A DNA stretch of 14,697 nt, taken from assembly GCA_039683515.1 (NCBI GenBank), contig JBDKRG010000042.1, forward strand, positions 1-14,697, in the 5' to 3' direction. Both the position numbers and the translations under genes were made by a program. The first letter of the stretch is position 1, and every line of letters starts with the position of its first letter. The notes under the pieces were generated by a model, which saw only the letters and a list, made by a program, of their open reading frames with translations, was not told the DNA's origin and made no database searches. Source of the DNA: JAJFUE01 sp039683515. GTDB lineage: Bacteria; Sumerlaeota; Sumerlaeia; MVZB01. This document shows positions 5,529-12,264 of this stretch, piece after piece.

Positions 5529-7811
5529 CTACAGATGACTGATCCCAGTCTCCACTGCTTCGCGGGCCGATTGGGGCTTGGGCTGCTGGCGGCGCTTGAC
5601 GAGGCGCAGCCTTGTCCCGCCGGCGATCGGCTCGTATGCGACTTCATCCATGAAACGTTTCATCAGGCAGATGCCCCAGCCGCGCTTGTTGACGGCGGTG
5701 AGCTTGGCGCGCGGGTCGGGCTCCTCGACGGCGAGCGGATCGAACCGCCGGCCTTCGTTGTCGATCGTGATCTCGAGGGCCGCGGGCGTCAGCACCAGCT
5801 CCATGGTCACGACTTTTTCGGGGTCGGCGCTGTGCTCGATGGCGTTGAGGATCCCCTCGAGCACGGCGGTCTTGATGCGGCCGACGTCGGAGTCGTCAAA
5901 GCCGGCCTCGCGCGCGAACGTCTCGGCGGCGTGGACGGCGTCGTGCTCGCTCTCGGAGCGCGCGGGGATGGTGATCGTGTGCGACTTGTCGCCGCCGGAC
6001 GGGGCCGTGCGCGCCGGCAGGGGGCGCGAGCCCTGCAGGGGATTCAGGCCGACGATCCGGGCCTTGGGCGGGAGGTCGGCCTCGACCGGGCGCGCCGCCG
6101 CCTCGAGCAGCTCGGCAAGGTGCTCGAGCTGCTCGCGCCCCGAGCAGAACACCCGCCGGTCGTGCAGCCACTGCAGCGCCTCGGGCGAGGCGTCCGCCCC
6201 GGCCAGGAGCCAGTAGACGTAGCGGCCGGCGCCCAGCTGCCGCTCGAGCAGCTCGGCCGCGGCGAGGGCCTCGTGGATCTCGCTCGTCGTCAGCGCCCGC
6301 GAGTCCATCAGATCGATGCCGATCCAGACTTCCTCGTGGCTGCGCTGGTAATGGCCGCCGCGGTAGGCGCGCGCGAAGACGAGCCGCGGGCCGGTCGGCC
6401 GGCGCCACTCGGCCACGCCGATGACCTCGGGCAGGCTCAGCGTGCGGGCCGACTTCATGACGGCGTCGTGGCGCTGCTCGGCCGGGAGGGCGCCGAGCGC
6501 CTCGTGGTAGTCGGCCAGGTGGAAGAGCGCCTCGGGAACGACCTGGCCGCGCATGAGCGAGAAAATCCGGTGGATCGAGGGGGGCTCGGCCGCCGTCTCG
6601 CGCGAGGCGGTCAGGTTGGCGGCGAGCATTTCCATCGGCGTCGCGGCCGCGCGCGCGCCGTCCCCGGCGCGGGCCAGCTCGAGCCGCGCCCAGTCGGCGA
6701 TCGCCCCGGCGCGCGGCGCTTCCCAGTTGAGGCCGCGGCGCCGGACGAGGCCGAGCCGCTCGAGCGCGGCGAGCGCCGCATCGAGCCTGTCTTCCCCGAT
6801 GCCGAGCGTCTCGGCGGCGCGTTCGGCCTCCAGCGGGCGGCCTTCCTCGACGCCGAGGCGCACCAGTTCCAGCGCGCGGCCGCAGCGCATCGGGCCGACC
6901 GCCTTGCGGATGTTTTCCGAAAGCGCCCGCGACCAGGCGCTGTCCGACAGGAACCCGATGTAGGTCTGCTCGGCGAGCCTCACGGCCGTCCAGTCGCAGC
7001 CGCGGCTTGCGCGGCGCAGCCGCTCGGCCCACGCCCGCGCCCAGCCCGGCCACGGGCCGAGCCGCGCCAGGATCGGCCGGAGCAGCGCCGGCTCGAAGCC
7101 GCGCCCGCATCCCTGAAGCGTGGTGTGCGCCAGCGCCAGCGCGTCGCCGATGGCCAGCGGCTCGACGGGGCAGAATTCGATTTCCTCGCCGCCGGCCGGC
7201 GGCGCGCCGTCGAGCACGACCGGGCGGCCTTCCGCGCGCGCTGCGTTCAGGACGGCGGCCGGCGGCTCGCGCGAATCCATGCCGTCGACAAACAGGATGA
7301 TCTGCGGCAGGCTGCGCTCGCGGGCGGCGCGCAGCAGGCCGCGCCACGCCGGCTCGGAATCGGGCGCGGCAACCAGCCGCTCGAGCGCGCCGAGGCCCGC
7401 CTGGCGCAGCATCGGGCCGAGCCGGCCGGGCGCCAATTCGATGGTTTCGGCCGGGTCCAGCGCCGCGGCCTGGGCAAGAACCTGATGGATCGCGGCCGCA
7501 AGCAGCGAGCGCGAGCCGTCGGCCAGGTCGAGCCAGACCGGGAGCGCGGCCGGGCGGCGCGCCACCAGCCCCACGGCGGCCTGCTTCATCAGCTCGGTGC
7601 GCCCCGAGCCGGCCGGGCCTTCAAAGACCAGCCAACGCGGATTGCCGCGCTGGGCGTCGTCGGCGAGGCGCGCGACGGCGTCCAGTTCACGATCGCGGCC
7701 GAAGAACTCGGCCGATGGGCGTGAACATAAGTATTGCGTCAGAGCCTTCGTCTGAAAGTCGCTGTTCGTGTTCACGGGCGATGTGGGCTTTCGATGTTGC
7801 AAGAGGGTCAC
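5529..7811 (-). CDS. AAA-type ATPase fused to RsbW-like serine-kinase/anti-sigma ATPase domain
   Basis: Up to 760 residues. The N-terminal P-loop part (about 34-290) has FFGRDRELDAVARL before a Walker A-like GPAGSGRT (65-72), in which the usual Lys is Arg71, and a Walker B-like IILFVDGMD (171-179). A winged-helix-like stretch (about 310-375) and an unassigned middle region (about 410-575) follow. The C terminus (about 610-740) is a GHKL/HATPase_c_2 domain like RsbW: N box EGILNAIEH (652-660), IDNEGRRFDP (683-692) and KRGWGICLMKRFMDEV (709-724). RsbW-type proteins phosphorylate a STAS partner or hold a sigma factor, and a STAS gene follows after 18 bases. The start is uncertain: GTG at 7811 or at 7775, neither with a strong ribosome site. 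A hexamer repeat lies just upstream. Confidence 0.87.
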   Translation of the reverse strand: MTLLQHRKPTSPVNTNSDFQTKALTQYLCSRPSAEFFGRDRELDAVARLADDAQRGNPRWLVFEGPAGSGRTELMKQAAVGLVARRPAALPVWLDLADGSRSLLAAAIHQVLAQAAALDPAETIELAPGRLGPMLRQAGLGALERLVAAPDSEPAWRGLLRAARERSLPQIILFVDGMDSREPPAAVLNAARAEGRPVVLDGAPPAGGEEIEFCPVEPLAIGDALALAHTTLQGCGRGFEPALLRPILARLGPWPGWARAWAERLRRASRGCDWTAVRLAEQTYIGFLSDSAWSRALSENIRKAVGPMRCGRALELVRLGVEEGRPLEAERAAETLGIGEDRLDAALAALERLGLVRRRGLNWEAPRAGAIADWARLELARAGDGARAAATPMEMLAANLTASRETAAEPPSIHRIFSLMRGQVVPEALFHLADYHEALGALPAEQRHDAVMKSARTLSLPEVIGVAEWRRPTGPRLVFARAYRGGHYQRSHEEVWIGIDLMDSRALTTSEIHEALAAAELLERQLGAGRYVYWLLAGADASPEALQWLHDRRVFCSGREQLEHLAELLEAAARPVEADLPPKARIVGLNPLQGSRPLPARTAPSGGDKSHTITIPARSESEHDAVHAAETFAREAGFDDSDVGRIKTAVLEGILNAIEHSADPEKVVTMELVLTPAALEITIDNEGRRFDPLAVEEPDPRAKLTAVNKRGWGICLMKRFMDEVAYEPIAGGTRLRLVKRRQQPKPQSAREAVETGISHL

Positions 7812-7814
7812 GGG

Positions 7815-7880
7815 TTCCGATTACGAGTTCCGATTCGATTACGATTACGATTACGAGCACGAGCACGAGCACGAGCACGA
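7815..7880 (+). repeat. composite hexamer repeat, copy B (longest)
   Basis: A lead-in TTCCGATTACGAGTTCCGA is followed by TTC, three perfect GATTAC units (7837-7854), four perfect GAGCAC units (7855-7878) and GA. It sits between the stop codon of the sensor gene (7907) and the start of the ATPase/kinase gene (7811), inside the presumed operon and antisense to it. Confidence 0.92.
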
Positions 7881-7906
7881 ATTGTCAAGCAGTTCGACCA
7901 GGCTGC

Positions 7907-9361
7907 TTATCCATGGTCGTCCATGACCAGGCATGGGACGCGGTACGGGTTGATCAGCTCGCCGGTGTTTTCGGCCGCGGCGGCGGTGGCGTGGGCGACC
8001 AGCTCGTCGGCGCTGGCCGCGTCGTCGCCCCAGACCGAAATCCCGACGCGGAACGCAACGCCCAGTTCCTCGGCGCCGCCGTGGGCGTCCATGACGTCCT
8101 CGAGCGTGGCCACGAGGCGCGTCGCGATGGCGCGGGCATCCTCGGCCGCGGCGTGCGCGCCCATGACCCACCAGGCGCACGGCTCGCCGGGGATCGCGGC
8201 GACGCGGTCGTAGGGACGGACGGCGCCGGCGAGGGCCTCGCCGAGCGCCTCGGCCGGCAGGCGCGCCTTGCCGCGGCCGGTATCGACGACGACGCGCAGC
8301 AGGGCGACCGCCCCCTCGATGCGCGTGGCGCGGGCGACTTCGGCGCGCAGCTCGGCGAAAAGCTTGTGGTCGGGGTTTTCGATCGCGACGACCTCGCCGC
8401 CGGCCGGCGCGGCCTCGCGCTCGAGCCGCTCGGCCAGCAGTTCGGCGAGCAGGTGCATGAGCCGGATCGGTTGGCGCTGGATCGGGCTGGCAAACGGCGT
8501 GCCGCCGCGGCGCGAAACCCACACGCCGAGCGGGCGGGCCTTGCCGGCCAGCGCAATGGCGACCGCGACCGGCTGGTCGGGGGCGCCCGCCAGCGGCTCG
8601 ATCGCGCCGGCGTTGTTCTCGACGAGCGTGCACGCGCGCGCCAGGGCCAGGGCCTCCAGGCTGTCGGCGGCGGGCCGGCACGGGTGCGCCTTGGGCCGCG
8701 TTCGCGATTCACGGTCGGCCGTCGCCGTCAACACCAGCTCCTCGCCGTCGGCCAGATAGATGGCCATGCCGTCGAACGGGACCGCGCCGCACAGCGCGCG
8801 CAGGAACCGGTTGCAGACCTCCTCGCGCTTGCCCGCCGATGAAATCAGCCGGTGGATCTGTTCGACGTACTCGAGCAGGTGGCCGGCGTGATCGCCCTGA
8901 ACCGGCGCAGCCGGGGCCGGGTCGGCGGCCGCGGGGCGCATGCGGCGGGGCGCGGCGATGGGCTCGTCGGGCAGGTGGGCGAGGATCTCGTCGCGCTCGA
9001 TGCCGTTGAGTTCAAGCAGCTCGAGCGCCTGGTGCATCGCCTGGGCCGAGCCGAAGCGCCGCCCGGACCAGCGCGCGCCGGACGCGCTCACTTCGGCGCA
9101 GCGCATTTCGAGGCCGAACACGCAGGCGTGGACCGCGCCCACGGCCGTCTCGCGGATGCCGCAGCCCTGGTTGCAGACGGCCATCCCGGCGCGGGTGCGG
9201 GCCGCGAGCGCGCACAGCGGGTTGGCATTGCGAAGATCGGTTTGTTGAGGTGGGTCGTTGAGGGTCAGGGCGAACTCGGTGACAGCCGGCAGCGGAGCCG
9301 ATTGGGCGTCGGCTGTGCCATCATGCGAGCCCACCAGTTCCCAGGACGGGACTGCGTGCAT
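7907..9361 (-). CDS. putative sensor: Cys-rich PocR-like region, GAF-like domain, degenerate GGDEF domain
   Basis: 484 residues, soluble, no membrane segment. N terminus (about 45-130): cysteines C50, C63, C67, C80 and C88 in a PLCALAARTRAG...C-x3-C...HACVFGLEMRC pattern, resembling PocR-type ligand-binding domains (tentative). About 160-315 looks like a GAF domain. About 330-475 follows the GGDEF fold: FAELRAEVARA, AVRPYDRVAAI, ARAIATRLVATLE and FRVGISVWGDD. The active-site loop reads PGEPC instead of GGDEF, so cyclase activity is very unlikely. The ATG at 9361 is chosen because GGAGAG precedes it; the frame is open further upstream. It is the first gene of the signalling block, behind a strong promoter match, and probably senses a ligand, metal or redox state. 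Inferred. Confidence 0.82.
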   Translation of the reverse strand: MHAVPSWELVGSHDGTADAQSAPLPAVTEFALTLNDPPQQTDLRNANPLCALAARTRAGMAVCNQGCGIRETAVGAVHACVFGLEMRCAEVSASGARWSGRRFGSAQAMHQALELLELNGIERDEILAHLPDEPIAAPRRMRPAAADPAPAAPVQGDHAGHLLEYVEQIHRLISSAGKREEVCNRFLRALCGAVPFDGMAIYLADGEELVLTATADRESRTRPKAHPCRPAADSLEALALARACTLVENNAGAIEPLAGAPDQPVAVAIALAGKARPLGVWVSRRGGTPFASPIQRQPIRLMHLLAELLAERLEREAAPAGGEVVAIENPDHKLFAELRAEVARATRIEGAVALLRVVVDTGRGKARLPAEALGEALAGAVRPYDRVAAIPGEPCAWWVMGAHAAAEDARAIATRLVATLEDVMDAHGGAEELGVAFRVGISVWGDDAASADELVAHATAAAAENTGELINPYRVPCLVMDDHG

Positions 9362-9511
9362 GGCCGATCTCTCCACAGGGACGGGAACAAATTCCGGCCG
9401 GCCGTGGTGGCCGGGCCGTCCTGCCAACGCAGGGATTGCTGCTTCTGCTGCGCTTGGGCGGCGAAACGGACCATTGTCGTTGCGCGAGCCCGGGACTTTC
9501 CATTGAAAGAG

Positions 9512-9540
9512 ACGATAGGCGCGGCCCGCGACGGTGTCAA
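9512..9540 (-). promoter_or_regulatory. sigma70-type promoter for the sensor gene / signalling block
   Basis: On the - strand a perfect -35 TTGACA (9535-9540) and TATCGT (9512-9517, 4 of 6) are separated by exactly 17 bases. The start point would be near 9505, giving a leader of about 143 bases before the sensor ATG. I could not fit a known cyclic-di-GMP riboswitch to this leader. Confidence 0.65.
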
Positions 9541-9634
9541 GTGCTTTAATGACAATCCGCCGCCCTGAAAGTTACGCATTTGTCTGCAATGAAATCCCAC
9601 GGTCGGGTGTAAAATAGCCACAGGAGCATTCCGG

Positions 9635-10534
9635 ATGCGGGCTTCATGGCTGATCAAACTGGCGGGGGGCCACATTTTCGTGGCGGACGGGGCGATGGGG
9701 ACCCGCCTGCAGGCGCTCGGACTTCAGGCCGATCTCGCCTGCGAGGAAGCGGTCCTCGTCCGGCCCGACCTGGTCCTCGCCGTGCACCACCAGTATTACG
9801 ACGCCGGGGCGGACATCTCGACGACCAACACGTTCGGGGCCAACCGGGCGCGGCTGGCGGCGCGCGGGCTCTCCAACCGGGTCCGGGAGATCAACCGCCG
9901 CGCCGGGCAGCTGGCCAGGGCCGTCTGCCCGGCGGGCCGGCTGGTGGCGGGCTCGATCGGCCCCACCGGCCTGAACCTCGAGCCGCTCGGGCCGCTGAGC
10001 GGGGAGGAGGCCCTGGCGATGTTTTCGGAGCAGGCCGAGGGGCTTGCCGAAGGCGGCGTCGACCTGCTGCTGGTCGAGACGATGATGTCGGCCGACGAGG
10101 CGGAGGTGGCAATCCGCGCCGCGCGCGCGACGGGGCTGCCGGTGGCCGCGTCGATGACGTTCCAGGCCGGGCCCGACGGCCCGCGGACGCCGGGGGGCAT
10201 TTCGATCGAGGAAGCGGTCGAGCGCATGGGGGCTGCCGGGGCCGACGTGATCGGCGCCAATTGCGGGCGCGGCCATGCCGACATGGTCGAGGTGATCGAG
10301 CGCATGCGCCCGCTGACGCGCCTGCCGATGATCGCGCAGGCCAGCGCGGGCATCCCGCAGATGGTGCAGGACAAACTGGTGTGGCCGGAGACGCCGGTCA
10401 AGATCGTCGACCACGTCAAGCGCATGCTCGATGCCGGCCTGAGCATTATCGGCGGCTGTTGCGGCACCGGCCCCGAGCACATCCACACGATTCGCTCGAT
10501 CGTCAACCAGCACATGTTCGCCGAGCGATGTTAG
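9635..10534 (+). CDS. homocysteine S-methyltransferase domain protein (MetH N-terminal-module type)
   Basis: 299 residues forming one TIM-barrel Pcv-type methyltransferase domain. Motifs: VADGAMGTRLQALGL (16-30), TTNTFGANR (63-71), GSIGPTG (106-112), VETMMSADE (147-155), the zinc ligand Cys210 in IGANCGRG, and the Cys pair C275-C276 in GGCCGTGPEHI. It should transfer a methyl group to homocysteine to make methionine. The donor cannot be told: this matches only the first module of MetH, and no folate, cobalamin or reactivation domains follow here. It may work with separate corrinoid partners or use betaine or S-methylmethionine. AGGAG lies 8 bases before the ATG. It is divergent from the sensor gene across 273 bases. 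No S-box or cobalamin riboswitch was recognised there, and a TAAAAT at 9610-9615 is only a weak -10. Confidence 0.92.
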   Translation: MRASWLIKLAGGHIFVADGAMGTRLQALGLQADLACEEAVLVRPDLVLAVHHQYYDAGADISTTNTFGANRARLAARGLSNRVREINRRAGQLARAVCPAGRLVAGSIGPTGLNLEPLGPLSGEEALAMFSEQAEGLAEGGVDLLLVETMMSADEAEVAIRAARATGLPVAASMTFQAGPDGPRTPGGISIEEAVERMGAAGADVIGANCGRGHADMVEVIERMRPLTRLPMIAQASAGIPQMVQDKLVWPETPVKIVDHVKRMLDAGLSIIGGCCGTGPEHIHTIRSIVNQHMFAERC

Positions 10535-10557
10535 ATCTCTGAGAGTAAATCGTCCGT

Positions 10558-10594
10558 TCGTGCGTCGTGCGTCGTAATCGTAATCGAAAATCGA
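10558..10594 (-). repeat. composite hexamer repeat, copy C1
   Basis: Read on the - strand: TTTTC, two GATTAC units (10574-10585), then GACGCAC twice. The GACGCAC variant is also in copy A at 2224-2230. It lies just downstream of the methyltransferase gene. Confidence 0.8.
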
Positions 10595-10623
10595 TGTTTC
10601 CCTCGTCCGTCGTGCGCGGCTTG

Positions 10624-10649
10624 CCAGCCGAAGTCTCGGCGAAGGCTGG
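10624..10649. repeat. short inverted repeat between the two C-copy blocks
   Basis: CCAGCC (10624-10629) and GGCTGG (10644-10649) flank GAAGTCTCGGCGAA. It is probably another dispersed palindromic unit. The whole gap 10535-10922 holds only repeats and no supported gene. Confidence 0.5.
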
Positions 10650-10652
10650 TTC

Positions 10653-10697
10653 GTCGTGCTCGTGCTCGTGCTCGTAATCGTAATCGTAATCGAACAC
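10653..10697 (-). repeat. composite hexamer repeat, copy C2
   Basis: On the - strand: TTC, three perfect GATTAC units (10674-10691), three perfect GAGCAC units (10656-10673), then GAC. Same order of units as copies A and B, but in the opposite orientation on the chromosome. Confidence 0.92.
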
Positions 10698-10740
10698 GGC
10701 TTCCCACGTCGGGACTTTTCCCACGATTCTCGACATCCAC

Positions 10741-10795
10741 CGAGGCCCGAAGGGCCGGCAGGATGTAGCCGGGGGTGAGCGAAGCGAGCCCCCGG
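10741..10795 (+). repeat. left REP-like terminal repeat
   Basis: Two hairpins: GGCCC-GAA-GGGCC near the outer end, and CCGGGGG paired with CCCCCGG. Its reverse complement recurs at 11439-11493 with 53 of 55 positions identical. Confidence 0.88.
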
Positions 10796-10812
10796 AAAAG
10801 GTTGGATTATTA

Positions 10813-10869
10813 CCCGAGCCCCGCAGGGGCGGCAGAAATCCGGTCATTTTTGTTGCCCTGCGGGACTCG
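10813..10869. repeat. inner palindromic repeat downstream of the transposase gene
   Basis: CCCGAG-CCCCGCAGGG (10813-10828) pairs with CCCTGCGGGA-CTCGGG (10854-10869) with one mismatch, and would form a long hairpin. The part at 10815-10837 also matches, inverted, the block at 11398-11420 on the other side of the transposase gene. Confidence 0.6.
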
Positions 10870-10922
10870 GGCCGCGGGTTCTCGGCCTCATCGCGCATGG
10901 ACGAAAATATTCTGGTATTCGG

Positions 10923-11375
10923 TTAAAGCCAAATTTTCTCTTCATCGAATTCGATCTGGTGCGCGCGCAGAAAACCTCGGAATTCGTCTTTAAAGCCCCG
11001 TTTTTGATGGTGCTGTAACTGATTCGCGATATACGTTTTCACGCGATTCGATTGCGACATGCTGACCGTGAAGGCTCCATAACCGTCCTGCCATGCGAAC
11101 CCCCGCATGGTCCGATGGGTTCTATGGATCCAACCCGAGGACTCGCTTTTCACATCGCGCAGGAAGTCCTGAATTTTTGTGTCCTGATGCAAACGCACCA
11201 ACATGTGAATATGATCCGATATCCCCCCGATCTGGTAGGCAACGCCCTTTTTGCCCCGGACGATTCCACCGAGGTAGGCGTATAGGTTATTTTGAATTTC
11301 GGGGGTGATCAGTGGGAGGCGGTCTTTGGTGCTGAAAACGAGGTGGTACTGAAGACAGGTGTAGGTCCCGGCCAT
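10923..11375 (-). CDS. REP-associated / IS200-like Y1 transposase
   Basis: 150 residues, usual for the TnpA_REP/IS200 group of HUH single-strand transposases. The HUH motif is H55-I-H57 (SDHIHMLVRL). The likely catalytic Tyr is Y115 in VKTYIANQ, with Q119 following and then HHQKRGFKDEF, which is characteristic. The N terminus (YTCLQYHLVFSTKDRLPLI) is also typical. The ATG at 11375 is preferred over an upstream extension because the family begins there and GAGGAG lies nearby. All motifs look intact, so activity is possible. It would act on the flanking REP-like hairpins. Confidence 0.93.
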   Translation of the reverse strand: MAGTYTCLQYHLVFSTKDRLPLITPEIQNNLYAYLGGIVRGKKGVAYQIGGISDHIHMLVRLHQDTKIQDFLRDVKSESSGWIHRTHRTMRGFAWQDGYGAFTVSMSQSNRVKTYIANQLQHHQKRGFKDEFRGFLRAHQIEFDEEKIWL

Positions 11376-11397
11376 CGTTGGAGGACTCCTCGGATAT

Positions 11398-11420
11398 TCT
11401 GCCGCCCCATGCGGGGCTCG
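11398..11420. repeat. inner repeat upstream of the transposase gene
   Basis: TTCTGCCGCCCCATGCGGGG followed by CTCG is the inverted partner of 10815-10837, differing by one or two bases around the centre. It lies 22 bases upstream of the transposase start codon. Confidence 0.7.
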
Positions 11421-11438
11421 AATGATGCGAATCCGGGT

Positions 11439-11493
11439 CCGGGGGCTCGCTGCGCTCACCCCCGGCTACATCCTACCGGCCCTTCGGGCCTCG
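11439..11493 (-). repeat. right REP-like terminal repeat
   Basis: Inverted, near-identical copy of 10741-10795. It marks the right limit of the element. Confidence 0.88.
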
Positions 11494-11494
11494 C

Positions 11495-11525
11495 GTTATT
11501 TCTCCGATACGGACAGGGAAATAAC
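11495..11525. other. hairpin beyond the 3' end of leuD, beside the RAYT element
   Basis: GTTATTTC (11495-11502) pairs perfectly with GAAATAAC (11518-11525). TCCG-ATA-CGGA inside extends the stem, leaving a four-base bulge. It lies 35 bases beyond the leuD stop and 1 base from the transposon end. No U-tract follows in either direction, so a terminator role for leuD is possible but unproven. Confidence 0.45.
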
Positions 11526-11560
11526 CTCGGACTGGTAATATCCTTGAATCGCCGCGGCCG

Positions 11561-12154
11561 TTACGCGATGTTGTGGGCGCGCTCGTACTGGGCGATCTTG
11601 TTCTCGTTGATGAGGGTGACGCCGATCTGGTCGAGCCCCTTGAGCATCCGTTCGCGGCGCACCGGGTCGACGTGGATCGCGATCGCGGAGCCGTCGGGCT
11701 TGACGATCCGCTGCTTCTCGAGGTCGATCGTCAGCTTGTAGCCGGCGGCGGCGCGCACTTCCTTGAAGAGCTGCTCGACGACGTCGCCGGGCAGGACGAT
11801 CGGCAGGACGCCGTTGTTGAAGCAGTTGTTGAAGAAGATGTCGGCGAAGCTCGGCGCCAGGATCGCGCGGAAGCCGTAGTTCTCCAGCCCCCACACGGCG
11901 TGCTCGCGGCTCGAGCCGCAGCCGAAGTTGTCCTTGCTGAGCAGGATCGAGGCGCCCTTGTAGCGCGGGGCGTTCATCTCGAAGTCGGGATTGGGCGTGC
12001 CGTCGGCGGTGTAGCGCCAGTCGAAGAACGCGAAATCCTCGTAGCCCGTCCGCTCGATGCGCTTGAGGAACTGCTTGGGCATGATCTGGTCGGTGTCGAC
12101 GTTGAGCGCCTCCAGCGGCGCGACGATCCCGGTGTGGACGGTAAACGGTTTCAT
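11561..12154 (-). CDS. leuD: 3-isopropylmalate dehydratase small subunit
   Basis: 197 residues, standard for LeuD. With LeuC it isomerises 2-isopropylmalate to 3-isopropylmalate in leucine synthesis. Motifs: VDTDQIMPKQFLKRI (19-33), FDWRY (44-48), NFGCGSSREHAVWGL (76-90) and FADIFFNNCFNNGVLPI (103-119), the swivelling-domain signature of aconitase-like small subunits. The ATG at 12154 is used because MKPFTVHTGIVAPL is the family start. An in-frame ATG at 12220 would add 22 unrelated residues. The ribosome site is weak (GAAGAAGACG). It is separated from leuC by the small membrane-protein gene on the same strand, unlike the common direct leuCD arrangement. leuA and leuB are not in the window. 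Confidence 0.96.
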   Translation of the reverse strand: MKPFTVHTGIVAPLEALNVDTDQIMPKQFLKRIERTGYEDFAFFDWRYTADGTPNPDFEMNAPRYKGASILLSKDNFGCGSSREHAVWGLENYGFRAILAPSFADIFFNNCFNNGVLPIVLPGDVVEQLFKEVRAAAGYKLTIDLEKQRIVKPDGSAIAIHVDPVRRERMLKGLDQIGVTLINENKIAQYERAHNIA

Positions 12155-12264
12155 GGTGTTTCGTCTTCTTCGAACAAGGCTGCGCGATCGGTCCGGTGAC
12201 GCCGGACAAAGCTCAACCATCTTAATGTTCGAGCGGAAAGGGATTCAATCGAAATCGCGGCGCA

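Larger units (their letters stand above)
10741..11493 (-). mobile_element. REP-associated tyrosine transposase (RAYT) element with paired inverted repeats
   Basis: A Y1-transposase gene (10923-11375) is bounded by 55-base inverted repeats at 10741-10795 and 11439-11493 that differ at only two positions. A second inverted pair, CGAGCCCCGCA-(T)GGGGCGGCAGAA, lies inside at 10815-10837 and 11398-11420, so the two sides mirror each other. The outer repeats contain GGCCC-GAA-GGGCC and CCGGGGG/CCCCCGG hairpins, typical of REP/BIME sequences. The inside is visibly less GC-rich than the flanks. Confidence 0.85.

Noticed and set aside
5055..7724. Very long open frame on the + strand (889 codons)
   Set aside because: Antisense shadow of the ATPase/RsbW and STAS genes. 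The product is low-complexity Arg/Ala/Gly/Asp/Leu sequence without domains.
7687..7878. Small open frame with alternating Leu-Val and Ile-Val residues
   Set aside because: It is the reverse reading of the hexamer repeat and overlaps the ATPase gene. No start signal or conservation was seen.
7837..7878. CRISPR array
   Set aside because: The tandem units are 6 bases without spacers, so this is a simple composite repeat.
9362..9505. Cyclic-di-GMP (GEMM) riboswitch in the sensor leader
   Set aside because: The conserved sequence blocks of that riboswitch could not be found by eye. A covariance search would decide.
10503..10898. Open frame on the - strand encoding alternating DY and EH residues
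   Set aside because: The striking peptide comes from the hexamer repeat, and the rest from REP sequence. It has no ribosome site, and other copies of the repeat are not in comparable reading frames.
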